Origin: an uncultured Collinsella sp. | GTDB taxonomy: Bacteria; Actinomycetota; Coriobacteriia; Coriobacteriales; Coriobacteriaceae | Direction: 5' to 3' | DNA: 11,630 nt | Assembly (NCBI GenBank): GCA_900759335.1 | Contig: CAAEUX010000049.1 | Coordinates: forward strand, 1 to 11,630 | Part shown: positions 5,138 to 11,630 of the stretch, in pieces | Position numbering within the stretch: the first letter of the stretch is position 1 | Layout: the number at the start of each line of letters is the position of its first letter | The notes under the pieces: model-generated | What the model was told of the DNA's origin: nothing | Databases searched by the model: none | What the model saw: only the letters and a program-made list of their open reading frames with translations | Program-made: the position numbers and the translations under genes

Positions 5138-6934
5138 TTACTCGCTCATGAGGCGCTTGTACTCAGCGGCAACCGTGGGGATGTCGTCCATCAGTACTTG
5201 CTCACCGCGCTCGTCAATCTTAATCGTCGGATTGCCCCGGCTATCGTGACCGCACCATTTCGTCTCGCACATGAAAATGGGATAAGGGTCGATGCTCTCG
5301 AAGACTTCGCCTTTCTCAAACTTAATAAATATAACGACGCAGCATTTAGCATGCGTTTCTGGCTGGAACGTATCCTCCGGCAATGTCACCACAGCCTTGA
5401 TGCGACCCTGCCTCCTTATGTAATCGACAACATAACGGTATTTCGGCATCCCGAATATCGTTTCTGGCAGCACAATTCCCATGCGACCACCTGGCCGGAG
5501 AAGCGATATGCATCTCTCAATGAATAGAATCTGAGGCGGCTGCTTGTCGAGAACGACACCTTTCTCAAATGTTCCATCCTTAGCCTGCTTCCAACGATGT
5601 CCAAGATCGTAACGCTTAAGAATAGCTTCCGAGTCGATTGCAAGCTTCTTTCCGAAAGGCGGATTGGTGATAATGACATCAAAGGCATCTTCGGTGATGT
5701 CATTGCGCGTCTTGCTGCTCCATTCGGATGAGTGCTCAAGCGAGTTCTCACAATGTATTCCGCCACGACCATCGCCTAATATTGCAAGATATGCTTTTGC
5801 GACTTTACTAAGGAAACTGTCTTTGTCTATTCCAAAGAAGTTCTTGATAGCGACCTTCTGTTTCTCTGAATCTATCTCTGATTGGGGCCACCCATATTTC
5901 GCGCCTCGTGCCTCAATCTCGCTCCACACGTATCGCAGCCCTTCCACGAGAAAACCTCCGCTACCACAGGCGGGATCTAGAATCTTGTCGTCGGGTTCCG
6001 GATCAACCATGTCGATAACCATTTGAACAACGTTACGTGGGGTGAAGAACTGTCCTTGTCCGCCCTTCAAAGATGGTCCGATAAAGACTTCGAAAGCAGC
6101 TCCGACTGCATCTCGCGTACTTTCCATCAGGCTATAGAGCTGCAGTTCACCCACAACATACAGTAACGACCTATCGTCGATATCAATCGAATCGCTCTTC
6201 GTTATAACGTCGCTGTATTGCTTTCGCACGACAGTGAAGAGATCCTTGATTCGCTTTGCGACATTGGATGCGCTCTCGTCTACGCCGGCACGAAACCTAA
6301 CCGTATCGTCGGGTTTAGTGAACCTCTCATCATAAATCTTGCAGAAGATGAGGTTGATCATCTGAGAGGCAAGAACCTCGTCCCGAGTTATGCCTACAGC
6401 GTTGGCTGCAAGGTAGTTGCGTATCGCCTTGAACGTTGACTTCAGACTCTCTGCAGGCCGCAGGTCCTTCCTCTTGAACTTGCCAATATCTTCAAGCCTT
6501 TCTCCGTAGCGAGGAATATTTGGTATCTCATAGAATTCGACTTTGCCATCATGCTCACGTTTGGCAAGGAACAATCTCTCGTTGCCATTGAACCATACGC
6601 CCATACTCGCTTTGGATAGGCGCATATAGTCTTGAAGCTGCGTCATGCCGTCTTTGCGCGTCTTTTTCTTGCATTCAACAACGATGCTGAGTGTTTCGTC
6701 GCTATGTGAAGCATCTGAAAAGACGGCTATGTCAACAGGGTATTCTTTCTTCGTGTCGGAAGGACGCGCTTTTACCCTCCATTGGGGGCGCGTCTGAATG
6801 ACATCTTTTGGATACCCGTAATCGTCAACAAGGATTCTTGCGAATGGCTGCACCGCCTGTACTTCTTCAGGTGTTGCCCTAAGCTTCTGTCCTGATATGA
6901 AATCGATGACGTAGTCATCATTCTTCTCTGCCAT
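5138..6934 (-). CDS. Nuclease-N6-adenine methylase fusion (BcgI-like/type IIG restriction-modification subunit)
   Basis: A 598-residue fusion. Residues 1-160 form an HsdR-N-like PD-(D/E)xK nuclease: PVDIAVF (D68), IVVECK (E87, K89) and QLQDY (Q99xxxY103), the metal-binding and helix motifs of type I nuclease domains. Residues 160-598 form an HsdM-type gamma N6-adenine methylase: FFTPR (296-300), DPACGSGGF (320-328, SAM motif I) and catalytic NPPF (424-427), with the helical bundle in between. Family knowledge: in BcgI-like enzymes one subunit carries cleavage and methylation and the S subunit gives specificity, so no separate HsdR or translocating ATPase is needed. None is present here; no helicase motif is seen. 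GGAG stands nine bases before the start ATG at 6932-6934. It heads a two-gene operon with the S subunit. If the nuclease domain were inactive, the pair would be a modification-only system, but the catalytic residues look intact. Confidence 0.93.
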   Translation of the reverse strand: MAEKNDDYVIDFISGQKLRATPEEVQAVQPFARILVDDYGYPKDVIQTRPQWRVKARPSDTKKEYPVDIAVFSDASHSDETLSIVVECKKKTRKDGMTQLQDYMRLSKASMGVWFNGNERLFLAKREHDGKVEFYEIPNIPRYGERLEDIGKFKRKDLRPAESLKSTFKAIRNYLAANAVGITRDEVLASQMINLIFCKIYDERFTKPDDTVRFRAGVDESASNVAKRIKDLFTVVRKQYSDVITKSDSIDIDDRSLLYVVGELQLYSLMESTRDAVGAAFEVFIGPSLKGGQGQFFTPRNVVQMVIDMVDPEPDDKILDPACGSGGFLVEGLRYVWSEIEARGAKYGWPQSEIDSEKQKVAIKNFFGIDKDSFLSKVAKAYLAILGDGRGGIHCENSLEHSSEWSSKTRNDITEDAFDVIITNPPFGKKLAIDSEAILKRYDLGHRWKQAKDGTFEKGVVLDKQPPQILFIERCISLLRPGGRMGIVLPETIFGMPKYRYVVDYIRRQGRIKAVVTLPEDTFQPETHAKCCVVIFIKFEKGEVFESIDPYPIFMCETKWCGHDSRGNPTIKIDERGEQVLMDDIPTVAAEYKRLMSE

Positions 6935-7020
6935 TCGCTACTCCAAGCAATAGATACCGTAACTTATCAATAATCTCATTTCTTGGATGTTCTGTGAAGT
7001 TATCGGATCGCGACTTTACA

Positions 7021-7141
7021 AAGTGTCCATTTCGAGCCGCTGATACTTGATTGCAAAGACAAGCTGGACACTGCAAGAGCAATCTGGACAATCGCTGATT
7101 CTTAGACGAATCGCAGGAAGATCAATTGGCCAAGTGTCCAG
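7021..7141. repeat. Four TGGACA/TGTCCA sites
   Basis: AAGTGTCCA occurs at 7021-7029 and 7132-7140; the inverse CTGGACA lies at 7064-7070 and 7084-7090, exactly 20 bases (two helical turns) apart. Four copies in 120 bases directly upstream of the restriction-modification operon suggest protein-binding sites; the protein is not identified. Confidence 0.45.
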
Positions 7142-7150
7142 ATAAGCTGC

Positions 7151-7203
7151 AATGATCCAAAATACATCTGTACAACCATCGCGAGTGGTTAACCGAGATC
7201 ATT
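7151..7203. repeat. Nested inverted repeat
   Basis: AATGATC (7151-7157) and GATCATT (7197-7203) form a perfect 7-bp inverted pair enclosing an inner pair AACCA (7174-7178) and TGGTT (7186-7190) around TCGCGAG. It has no T tract, so it is not a simple terminator. Confidence 0.4.
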
Positions 7204-7284
7204 CTTTTGAAAAGCTCTCGAATGCTGCCCACTTCTATCTAATTCTCTTGATGCTGCAGAATTAAAAAGCGTGCTCGACCCGAG

Positions 7285-7316
7285 AATAGAAAGACCCGTC
7301 GAAGCTTCGGCGGGTC
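7285..7316 (-). terminator. Rho-independent terminator of guaA
   Basis: GACCCGTCGAAGCTTCGGCGGGTC (24 bases, 7293-7316; twelve pairs including one G-T) folds into a strong hairpin. Read leftward it is followed by TTTCTATT (7285-7292 complement). It lies about 130 bases past the guaA stop and separates guaA from the restriction-modification operon. Confidence 0.8.
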
Positions 7317-7374
7317 TGAATTCCATGATTTCCAGTTGAGAGCTTTTCCCGAAGGCTTACAGCTTTTCCCCAAC

Positions 7375-7457
7375 GGAATGGGTGTAAATTACACAGAATT
7401 GCAAAGCATAAGACTAGATAAAAAATAGCCTCTGACCTTGCAATTTACTCCCACTCC
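7375..7457. repeat. Inverted near-copy of the guaA 3' terminus
   Basis: On the + strand GGAATGGGTGTAAATTACA (7375-7393) matches, at 16 of 19 positions, the minus-strand end of guaA, GGAGTGGGAGTAAATTGCA (7457-7439), which includes the guaA stop codon. The two arms face each other across 45 bases. The 3' end of guaA is a known attachment site for integrative elements, so this may be a trace of recombination; it may also simply be an imperfect palindrome. Confidence 0.4.
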
Positions 7458-8425
7458 ACCGTGCCCACGGGCTTGGGGGTGAGGTCGTAGCAGACGCGGC
7501 AGATGCCGGGGACTTCGTGGGTGATGCGATCGGTCATGCGCTTGAGGAGCGCCCAGTCCAGCTCGGGCACCTCGGCGGTCATGACGTCCACGGTGTTGAT
7601 GGCGCGGATGATGGCCGGCCACTCGTAGGCGCGCACGCCGTCGCGCACGCCGGTGGCGCGTATGTCGGGCACCACGGCGAAGTACTGCCAGGCGCCCACG
7701 TTCGCCGCTTCCATCTCCTCGCGCACGATGGCGTCGGCCTCACGCAGCGTCTCCAGGCGATCGCGGGTGATGGCGCCCAGGCAGCGCACGCCCAGGCCCG
7801 GGCCGGGGAAGGGCTGGCGCTCCACCATGTTCTCGGGCAGCCCTAGCTCACGGCCGACGACGCGCACCTCGTCCTTGTACAGCAGCTTCACGGGCTCCAC
7901 CAGGTCGAACTGCAAGTCCTCAGGCAGGCCGCCGACGTTGTGGTGGGCCTTCACGCCGTCCTTCGACTCCAGAATGTCGGGGTAGATGGTGCCCTGGGCG
8001 AGGAAGTCCACCTCGTCGCCCACCTTGCGGGCCTCCTCCTCGAACACGCGGATGAACTCGCCGCCGATGATCTTGCGCTTGGTCTCGGGCTCATCGACGT
8101 CGGCCAGAAGATCCAGGAAGCGGTCGGTGGCGTCTACGTACACCAAATTCGCGTCCATCTGGTTCTGGAACACGTCGATGACCTGCTCGGACTCGCCCTT
8201 GCGCATAAGCCCGTGGTTCACGTGCACGCACACGAGGTTCTTCCCGATGGCCTTAATGAGCAGCGCCGCCACCACCGAGGAATCCACGCCGCCGGACAGC
8301 GCCAGCAGCACCTTCTTGTCGCCCACCTGCTCGCGAATGGCGGCAACCTGTTCGTCGATGAACGCCTGTGCCAGCTCGGGGGTGGTGATGCGCTCCATGT
8401 CGTCGGGGCGAACGTTCTCGTCCAT
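7445..8425 (-). CDS. guaA: GMP synthase, stand-alone ATP pyrophosphatase subunit
   Basis: Converts XMP to GMP using ATP and ammonia, the last step of de novo GMP synthesis in the cytosol. The sequence shows the N-type ATP-pyrophosphatase P-loop LALSGGVDSS (41-50), QGTIYPD (144-150), HHNVGGLP (161-168), the dimerisation-domain signature RQPFPGPGLGVR (203-214) and the invariant C-terminus (YDLTPKPVGTVEWE). It is 326 residues; the usual fused bacterial enzyme is about 515-525 because it carries an N-terminal glutamine amidotransferase. Here the protein begins directly with a helix ahead of the P-loop, and no amidotransferase frame lies upstream, so this is the split (GuaAb) form typical of archaea and some bacteria. 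The glutaminase partner must be encoded elsewhere (inference). GAGGAGG lies six bases upstream of the ATG, with TATAAT at 8467-8472 and a terminator at 7293-7316: a monocistronic unit. Confidence 0.95.
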   Translation of the reverse strand: MDENVRPDDMERITTPELAQAFIDEQVAAIREQVGDKKVLLALSGGVDSSVVAALLIKAIGKNLVCVHVNHGLMRKGESEQVIDVFQNQMDANLVYVDATDRFLDLLADVDEPETKRKIIGGEFIRVFEEEARKVGDEVDFLAQGTIYPDILESKDGVKAHHNVGGLPEDLQFDLVEPVKLLYKDEVRVVGRELGLPENMVERQPFPGPGLGVRCLGAITRDRLETLREADAIVREEMEAANVGAWQYFAVVPDIRATGVRDGVRAYEWPAIIRAINTVDVMTAEVPELDWALLKRMTDRITHEVPGICRVCYDLTPKPVGTVEWE

Positions 8426-8466
8426 TGAGACCTCCTCGGTTTCAGTGCGGCTTTTCCGATGGCGAG

Positions 8467-8472
8467 ATTATA
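8467..8472 (-). promoter_or_regulatory. guaA: -10 box of guaA
   Basis: Read leftward this is a perfect TATAAT, 41 bases upstream of the ATG at 8425, giving a predicted 5' untranslated region of about 35 bases that carries GAGGAGG. The -35 position (8490-8495, CGTCGC) is poor. The leader is too short for a purine riboswitch, and none is seen. Confidence 0.6.
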
Positions 8473-8532
8473 GCGTACAGGGGCAGGGGGCGACGGAGCC
8501 TGCCCTCCGGTTTGGCGGCGAACTGCGGTCAA

Positions 8533-8654
8533 GTGTGCAGGATTTTGCGATAGGGAGAGTGCTTCGGAATCGTTGTGTGCAAGATTTTGCGATAGGGAGA
8601 GTATGAACGCCCTTTTTGCGCCCGTTGAGTTCTCCCTATCGCAAAATCCTGTGC
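8533..8654. repeat. Three copies of a 20-bp repeat, two direct and one inverted
   Basis: Copy 1 (8533-8560) and copy 2 (8575-8602) are direct 28-base copies differing at one position, 42 bases apart. Their core AGGATTTTGCGATAGGGAGA (8539-8558 in copy 1) recurs perfectly inverted at 8631-8650. Copies 2 and 3 could form a stem of about 20 pairs around a loop of about 28 bases. The array lies between the divergent guaA and antiporter genes. It looks like a family of interspersed intergenic repeats rather than a promoter element; it has no coding potential. Confidence 0.75.
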
Positions 8655-8861
8655 GAATTCCCTGCGTGCTCTGCCGAACGGGGCAGTACGCGGATGAACG
8701 GGGCGATGGGCCTGCGATGCCTGGGATGCTTTTCCGCAGCGCGAGACGTGACGGGGGCGTGACGGGGATGAAACGGGTGCGGGACGTTGGCACCACGGAA
8801 ATCGCGGCGTCGGCATAATAGAAGCCGTCAATGGGAAATTGCGTGAGGAGAAGAGGCGCAC

Positions 8862-11078
8862 GTGGAAGTTTTGGAACTGGCGCTCATTGTGCTGGCTTGT
8901 GTCATCGGCTCGGCGGTGCTGTGCCAAGTTGTGCCGCGGCTGTCGTTGCCGCTCGTGCAGATCGCCGTCGGCGCGGTAGTGGCCCTGGCCGTTCCAGCTG
9001 TCCGCGACGTGAGCATCTCCTCCGAGCTGTTCCTCGTGCTGTTCATCGCCCCGCTTCTGTTCAACGAGGCTCGCGAGACGAACCCTCGCGACCTGTGGGA
9101 GAACAAGGGCTCCATCCTGTCGCTGGCCGTGGGACTCGTGCTGCTCACGGTGCTCGTGGTGGGCTTCGTGCTGAACTGGTTCGTGCCCTCTATCCCGTTG
9201 GCTGCCGCCTTCGCCTGCGCCGCCGCCCTGGCCCCCACCGATGCCGCCGCTGTGGGCGCACTCGCGTCGTCGGTCAGCCTGAAGAGGCGTCAGTCGACGC
9301 TGCTCTCCGGCGAGTCGCTCATCAACGACGCATCCGGTGTGGTGGCCTTCCAGTTCGCCAGCGCCGCCGCCCTCACCGGCGCCTTCTCGGCTCTCGACGC
9401 CGCCGAGGAGTTTGGCCGCCTGTTCCTCGGTGGCATTGCGGCCGGCGTGGTCGTGGGCGTCGTGGGGCTGTACTCCATGCGTGCGCTGCGGCGCGGCGGC
9501 TACGAGAGCACCACCATCAATGTGCTCTACGAGGTGTTCTCGCCGTTTTTCGTGTATCTGTTCGCCGAATGGCTCGGCACCTCCGGCATTCTGGCCGTGG
9601 TGGCCGCCGGCCTCATCATGGCCGACCGCTCCCAGCGCCTCACCTCCGCTTCCATCGCCCAGCGCCAGCTGGTGTCCCGCAGCTTCTGGCGCATCATCGT
9701 GTTCCTCATCAACTCGGTGGTGTTCGTTCTTCTGGGTATGCAGCTGCCCCAGGCCTTCACGCCGGCCATTGCCGACCACTTCTCGCTGCCGTTCCTTTTG
9801 GGCGTGGTGGCCCTGGTCACAGCGCTCATCGTGGGGTGCCGCTTCGGGTGGGTGCTCGTCATGGAGGAGGTCTATCGCGTCGGCCGTCGTCGCAGCCGCA
9901 GGCGCACGTTGCGGAAGAAGGCGTCGAAGGTGGAAACGGTGGAGACGAACCAGCCTTCGCCCACGCCGCATCTGCGCCATCGCCGTCCCCATTGGCGCGA
10001 GCGCATCGGAAGCCTGTTGAAGAACGCGCTGGTGCTTACCGTGGGCGGTCCGAAGGGCGCCGTCACCCTTTCCATCATCTTCACCCTGCCGCTCACGATG
10101 CCCGACGGCACGACGCCCTTTCCCGAGCGCGATCTTATCGTGTTCCTCACGGCGAGCGTCATTCTGTGCACGTTGCTTCTAGCCGATGGGCTGCTGCCGC
10201 TGCTCTCGCCGCGTGCGGCGGAAGCTTCCAACGAACAGGAGCTGTCTCGCGCTGCCATCCGGGTGCTGGAAGGTACCTTGCGCGAGCTGCAGGCCATGCT
10301 GGCCTCCGACGAAAACGCCCAGTACGACCCGGCTTTGCGCCTGACCATCGCTCACTACCGGGTGCGCCTGGCCCGCGCGCGCGAGTCGGTGGACGATACG
10401 TGCAGCCAGCAGATCGGCGCTCTGGCGACCCAGGTGCGCGAGGTGCAGGAGAAGGCCGCTGGCGCCATCCACGAGAAGGGCGGCTACGACAACGGCACGC
10501 GAGCGCCCTACGACGCCATGCTGCGCGAGGTGCGTCGCTCGCTGGGCTACGACGGCGCCGACGTGAACGTGGGCTCGCGGTTCTCCACCTTGCGCGGCCG
10601 GGCGCGGCTTCTGTGGCAGCGCACGAAGCCGTCGGAGGTGGAAAGCGACCAGGACGAGCGCGTCTACTACGATACCTGCCTGTTCGCCATCGAGCTGGAG
10701 CATGCGGCCATTGACTATTTGCAGGACGTCGTCGACCAGCACGATGGACGCCAGGCGGCGGCCCAGCTTCTGCTGGAAGAGCATCGCATGGTGTTGAACT
10801 CGCTATGGAACCGCATCAATCACGGCCAGGACGTGAAGCAGCAGGATCGCCCCGACATCACGCTGACCCACCACCAGACGCTTCCCGACGGCATGCAGCC
10901 CCTGTTCGGGGGCCAGTTCGCCGAGGCCGCCCGCTACGCCGACGAGGTGGACGCCGACGCCCTTTCCATCGAGCTCGACCAAATCCGACACTTGCAGGAT
11001 CACGGGGAAATCTCCCTGCCCGTCGCCAACGAGCTGCGCCAACGCGTCTACGTCCTGCAGATGAGCCTGGGGGAGTAG
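8862..11078 (+). CDS. CPA1-family Na+/H+ antiporter, 738 aa
   Basis: Integral membrane exchanger of monovalent cations for protons, used in pH and sodium homeostasis. About the first 450 residues are hydrophobic with repeated membrane segments. CPA1 signatures: LSLPLVQIAVG (28-37), FIAPLLFNEA (61-70), ALAPTDAAAV (122-131) and GESLINDASG (150-159), which contains the ion-binding ND pair (N155-D156), and GGPKGAVTLS (395-404) in the late transmembrane region. Between them, residues 338-385 form a long Arg/Lys-rich cytosolic loop. Residues 451-738 are a hydrophilic helical C-terminal domain, presumably regulatory. Start is GTG at 8862, eleven bases after AGGAG (8846-8850), because the first membrane helix begins immediately; a CATAAT -10-like box lies at 8814-8819. 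The gene is very GC-rich, giving long meaningless frames on other strands. Substrate preference (Na+, K+ or Li+) cannot be told. Confidence 0.93.
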   Translation: MEVLELALIVLACVIGSAVLCQVVPRLSLPLVQIAVGAVVALAVPAVRDVSISSELFLVLFIAPLLFNEARETNPRDLWENKGSILSLAVGLVLLTVLVVGFVLNWFVPSIPLAAAFACAAALAPTDAAAVGALASSVSLKRRQSTLLSGESLINDASGVVAFQFASAAALTGAFSALDAAEEFGRLFLGGIAAGVVVGVVGLYSMRALRRGGYESTTINVLYEVFSPFFVYLFAEWLGTSGILAVVAAGLIMADRSQRLTSASIAQRQLVSRSFWRIIVFLINSVVFVLLGMQLPQAFTPAIADHFSLPFLLGVVALVTALIVGCRFGWVLVMEEVYRVGRRRSRRRTLRKKASKVETVETNQPSPTPHLRHRRPHWRERIGSLLKNALVLTVGGPKGAVTLSIIFTLPLTMPDGTTPFPERDLIVFLTASVILCTLLLADGLLPLLSPRAAEASNEQELSRAAIRVLEGTLRELQAMLASDENAQYDPALRLTIAHYRVRLARARESVDDTCSQQIGALATQVREVQEKAAGAIHEKGGYDNGTRAPYDAMLREVRRSLGYDGADVNVGSRFSTLRGRARLLWQRTKPSEVESDQDERVYYDTCLFAIELEHAAIDYLQDVVDQHDGRQAAAQLLLEEHRMVLNSLWNRINHGQDVKQQDRPDITLTHHQTLPDGMQPLFGGQFAEAARYADEVDADALSIELDQIRHLQDHGEISLPVANELRQRVYVLQMSLGE

Positions 11079-11097
11079 CGTGTTCGGAGGCCGGAAA

Positions 11098-11147
11098 TGC
11101 ACTCAATGAGTGCAGTATTGGGTCAGAATGTGCGCTCAGTGAGTGCA
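11098..11147. repeat. Tandem pair of 17-bp palindromes
   Basis: TGCACTCAATGAGTGCA (11098-11114) is a perfect palindrome around a central A. TGCGCTCAGTGAGTGCA (11131-11147) is a near copy with one arm mismatch, 33 bases on. It starts 20 bases after the antiporter stop. It could be a dyad-binding site or a REP-like element. A further 15-base palindrome GGATTTCGGAAATCC follows at 11158-11172. Confidence 0.6.
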
Positions 11148-11178
11148 ACAATTGCGCGGATTTCGGAAATCCTTCGAC

Positions 11179-11324
11179 AAATGCCAGTTCGACCCCGTAA
11201 TGGCCGATGGGCGCTGAGGCTCTCTGCCATAACTGCCTTCAAGTGGCAGAAAAATGCCAGTTGAGGGCAGTTATGGCAGAGGGGGGAAATCCGGCCCTGC
11301 CATTTCTGGGTCGAACTGGCATTT
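11179..11324. repeat. Nested inverted-repeat element, 146 bp
   Basis: Outer arms AAATGCCAGTTCGACCC (11179-11195) and its exact complement (11308-11324) are a perfect 17-bp pair. Inside, CTCTGCCATAACTGCC (11222-11237) and its exact complement (11266-11281) form 16 pairs. These extend through one G-U pair, four more pairs, one mismatch and five pairs (TGGCA/TGCCA) to a GAAAAA loop: about 26 pairs in 60 bases. The element lies between convergent genes and has no T tract or transposase. Architecture is like a small non-autonomous MITE or a structured intergenic element. A CCCCCT/AGGGGG pair (11325-11330 and 11352-11357) adjoins it. Confidence 0.75.
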
Positions 11325-11370
11325 CCCCCTCGCTTTCGCGAAAAAGCAGGTAGGGGGTCTCGCCGCGGTG

Positions 11371-11630
11371 CTACCCCGCATCCAGCGCGCGCACGGACTT
11401 CGGGAGGTACAACGCGAGGCCCAGAACCAGGCAGGCCAGGCCGTCTATAATGAAGAACGGGGCGACGCCCATGGCTTCGGCCAGCACGCCACCGATGGCG
11501 ATGCCTACTGGGGTGGCCAGCCCCATGGCGGCGGTGAGCAAGCCCATGGCGCGGCCCATCTTATCGTCGGGCACGTTGCGTTGGGTGAGCGTCATGGTGG
11601 GGCCGTTGAACCAGGCGCAGGCTACGGCCA
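11371..11630 (-). CDS. Major facilitator superfamily transporter, C-terminal part (cut by window edge)
   Basis: The frame is open from the window edge to a TAG at 11371-11373 and gives 85 residues; the ATG at 11593-11595 is internal, since the frame continues upstream as AVACAWFNGPT. The text NVPDDKMGRAMGLLTAAMGLATPVG (charged DDKMGR loop followed by a membrane helix rich in Gly and Ala), then GGVLAEAMGVAPFFIIDGLACLVLGLALYLP, matches the last two membrane helices and the loop typical of MFS efflux or enterobactin-exporter-like permeases. It ends in a short basic tail. Convergent with the antiporter. Substrate unknown. Confidence 0.85.
   Translation of the reverse strand, partial: AVACAWFNGPTMTLTQRNVPDDKMGRAMGLLTAAMGLATPVGIAIGGVLAEAMGVAPFFIIDGLACLVLGLALYLPKSVRALDAG

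Larger units (their letters stand above)
6935..7284. other. Intergenic region rich in short inverted repeats
   Basis: No gene is supported on either strand. The region upstream of the nuclease-methylase gene must hold its promoter; the best leftward guess is TTCACA with GATTAT 17 bases on, which is weak. Repeats at 7021-7141 and 7151-7203 are listed separately. A CTTTTGAAAAG palindrome sits at 7204-7214, and GAAAAGCTCTC (7209-7219) recurs inverted at 7338-7348, across the guaA terminator. Confidence 0.5.

Noticed and set aside
5006..5527. Plus-strand frame opposite the start of the S gene and the end of the methylase gene
   Set aside because: Lies antisense to two genes with firm motifs, has no ribosome site and no recognisable domain.
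7940..8428. Plus-strand Val/His/Leu-rich frame opposite guaA
   Set aside because: Antisense mirror of a conserved GC-rich gene; commonly mis-annotated, no start signal.
8533..8654. CRISPR array
   Set aside because: Only two direct copies with a 14-base spacer and a third in inverted orientation; no cas genes nearby.
8573..8818. 81-codon plus-strand frame across the 20-bp repeats
   Set aside because: Its N-terminus is simply translated repeat DNA, composition is Arg/Gly-rich and there is no ribosome site.
8529..9992. Long minus-strand frame (487 codons) opposite the antiporter
   Set aside because: His/Glu/Gln-rich low-complexity translation typical of the reverse strand of GC-rich genes; no ribosome site, and the plus-strand antiporter is clearly real.
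8831..10714. Plus-strand frame of 627 codons overlapping the antiporter
   Set aside because: Arg/Ala/Gly-rich shifted-frame translation; the overlapping frame at 8862 has all the antiporter motifs.

Overview
The window looks like chromosomal DNA of a GC-rich Gram-positive, most likely an actinobacterium of the Coriobacteriia (Eggerthella/Gordonibacter/Slackia-like). This placement is an inference from GC-rich housekeeping genes with strong AGGAGG ribosome sites and TATAAT/TAGAAT-type -10 boxes; no marker gene here proves it. Base composition falls into two classes: the right-hand genes (guaA, antiporter, MFS) are very GC-rich, while 2.0-7.4 kb is visibly more AT-rich, as expected of a transferred accessory segment.

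Layout, left to right. 1-98: possible tail and end of an IS3-like insertion sequence. 352-819 (-): small soluble protein of unknown function, divergent from 1041-1652 (+), an XRE-type regulator with three C-terminal membrane segments. 1723-1938 (-): 71-residue CxxC protein, preceded by a candidate promoter and an 8-codon leader ORF. 2491-3471 (+): Abi_2 (AbiD/AbiF) protein with an RNxxxH HEPN RNase motif. It is followed at once by an independent promoter-hairpin-terminator unit of about 60 nt that looks like a small structured RNA gene. 3599-6934 (-): two-gene restriction-modification system in which a PD-(D/E)xK nuclease is fused to an N6-adenine methylase, paired with a specificity subunit whose two halves are near repeats of each other. 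6935-7444: gene-free region rich in inverted repeats and holding the guaA terminator. 7445-8425 (-): GuaA as a stand-alone ATP pyrophosphatase subunit. 8426-8861: guaA promoter and a three-copy 20-bp repeat. 8862-11078 (+): CPA1 Na+/H+ antiporter. 11079-11370: elaborate nested palindromes. 11371-11630 (-): C-terminal end of an MFS transporter.

The Abi/HEPN gene with its candidate RNA and the restriction-modification pair form a compact defence cassette immediately downstream of the 3' end of guaA, a known insertion hotspot for integrative elements. No integrase is visible in the window. The most interesting candidate is the HEPN-RNA pair: AbiF proteins with neighbouring non-coding RNAs have been described as RNA-antitoxin-like systems related to the ancestry of Cas13, and this locus has the right parts in the right arrangement.
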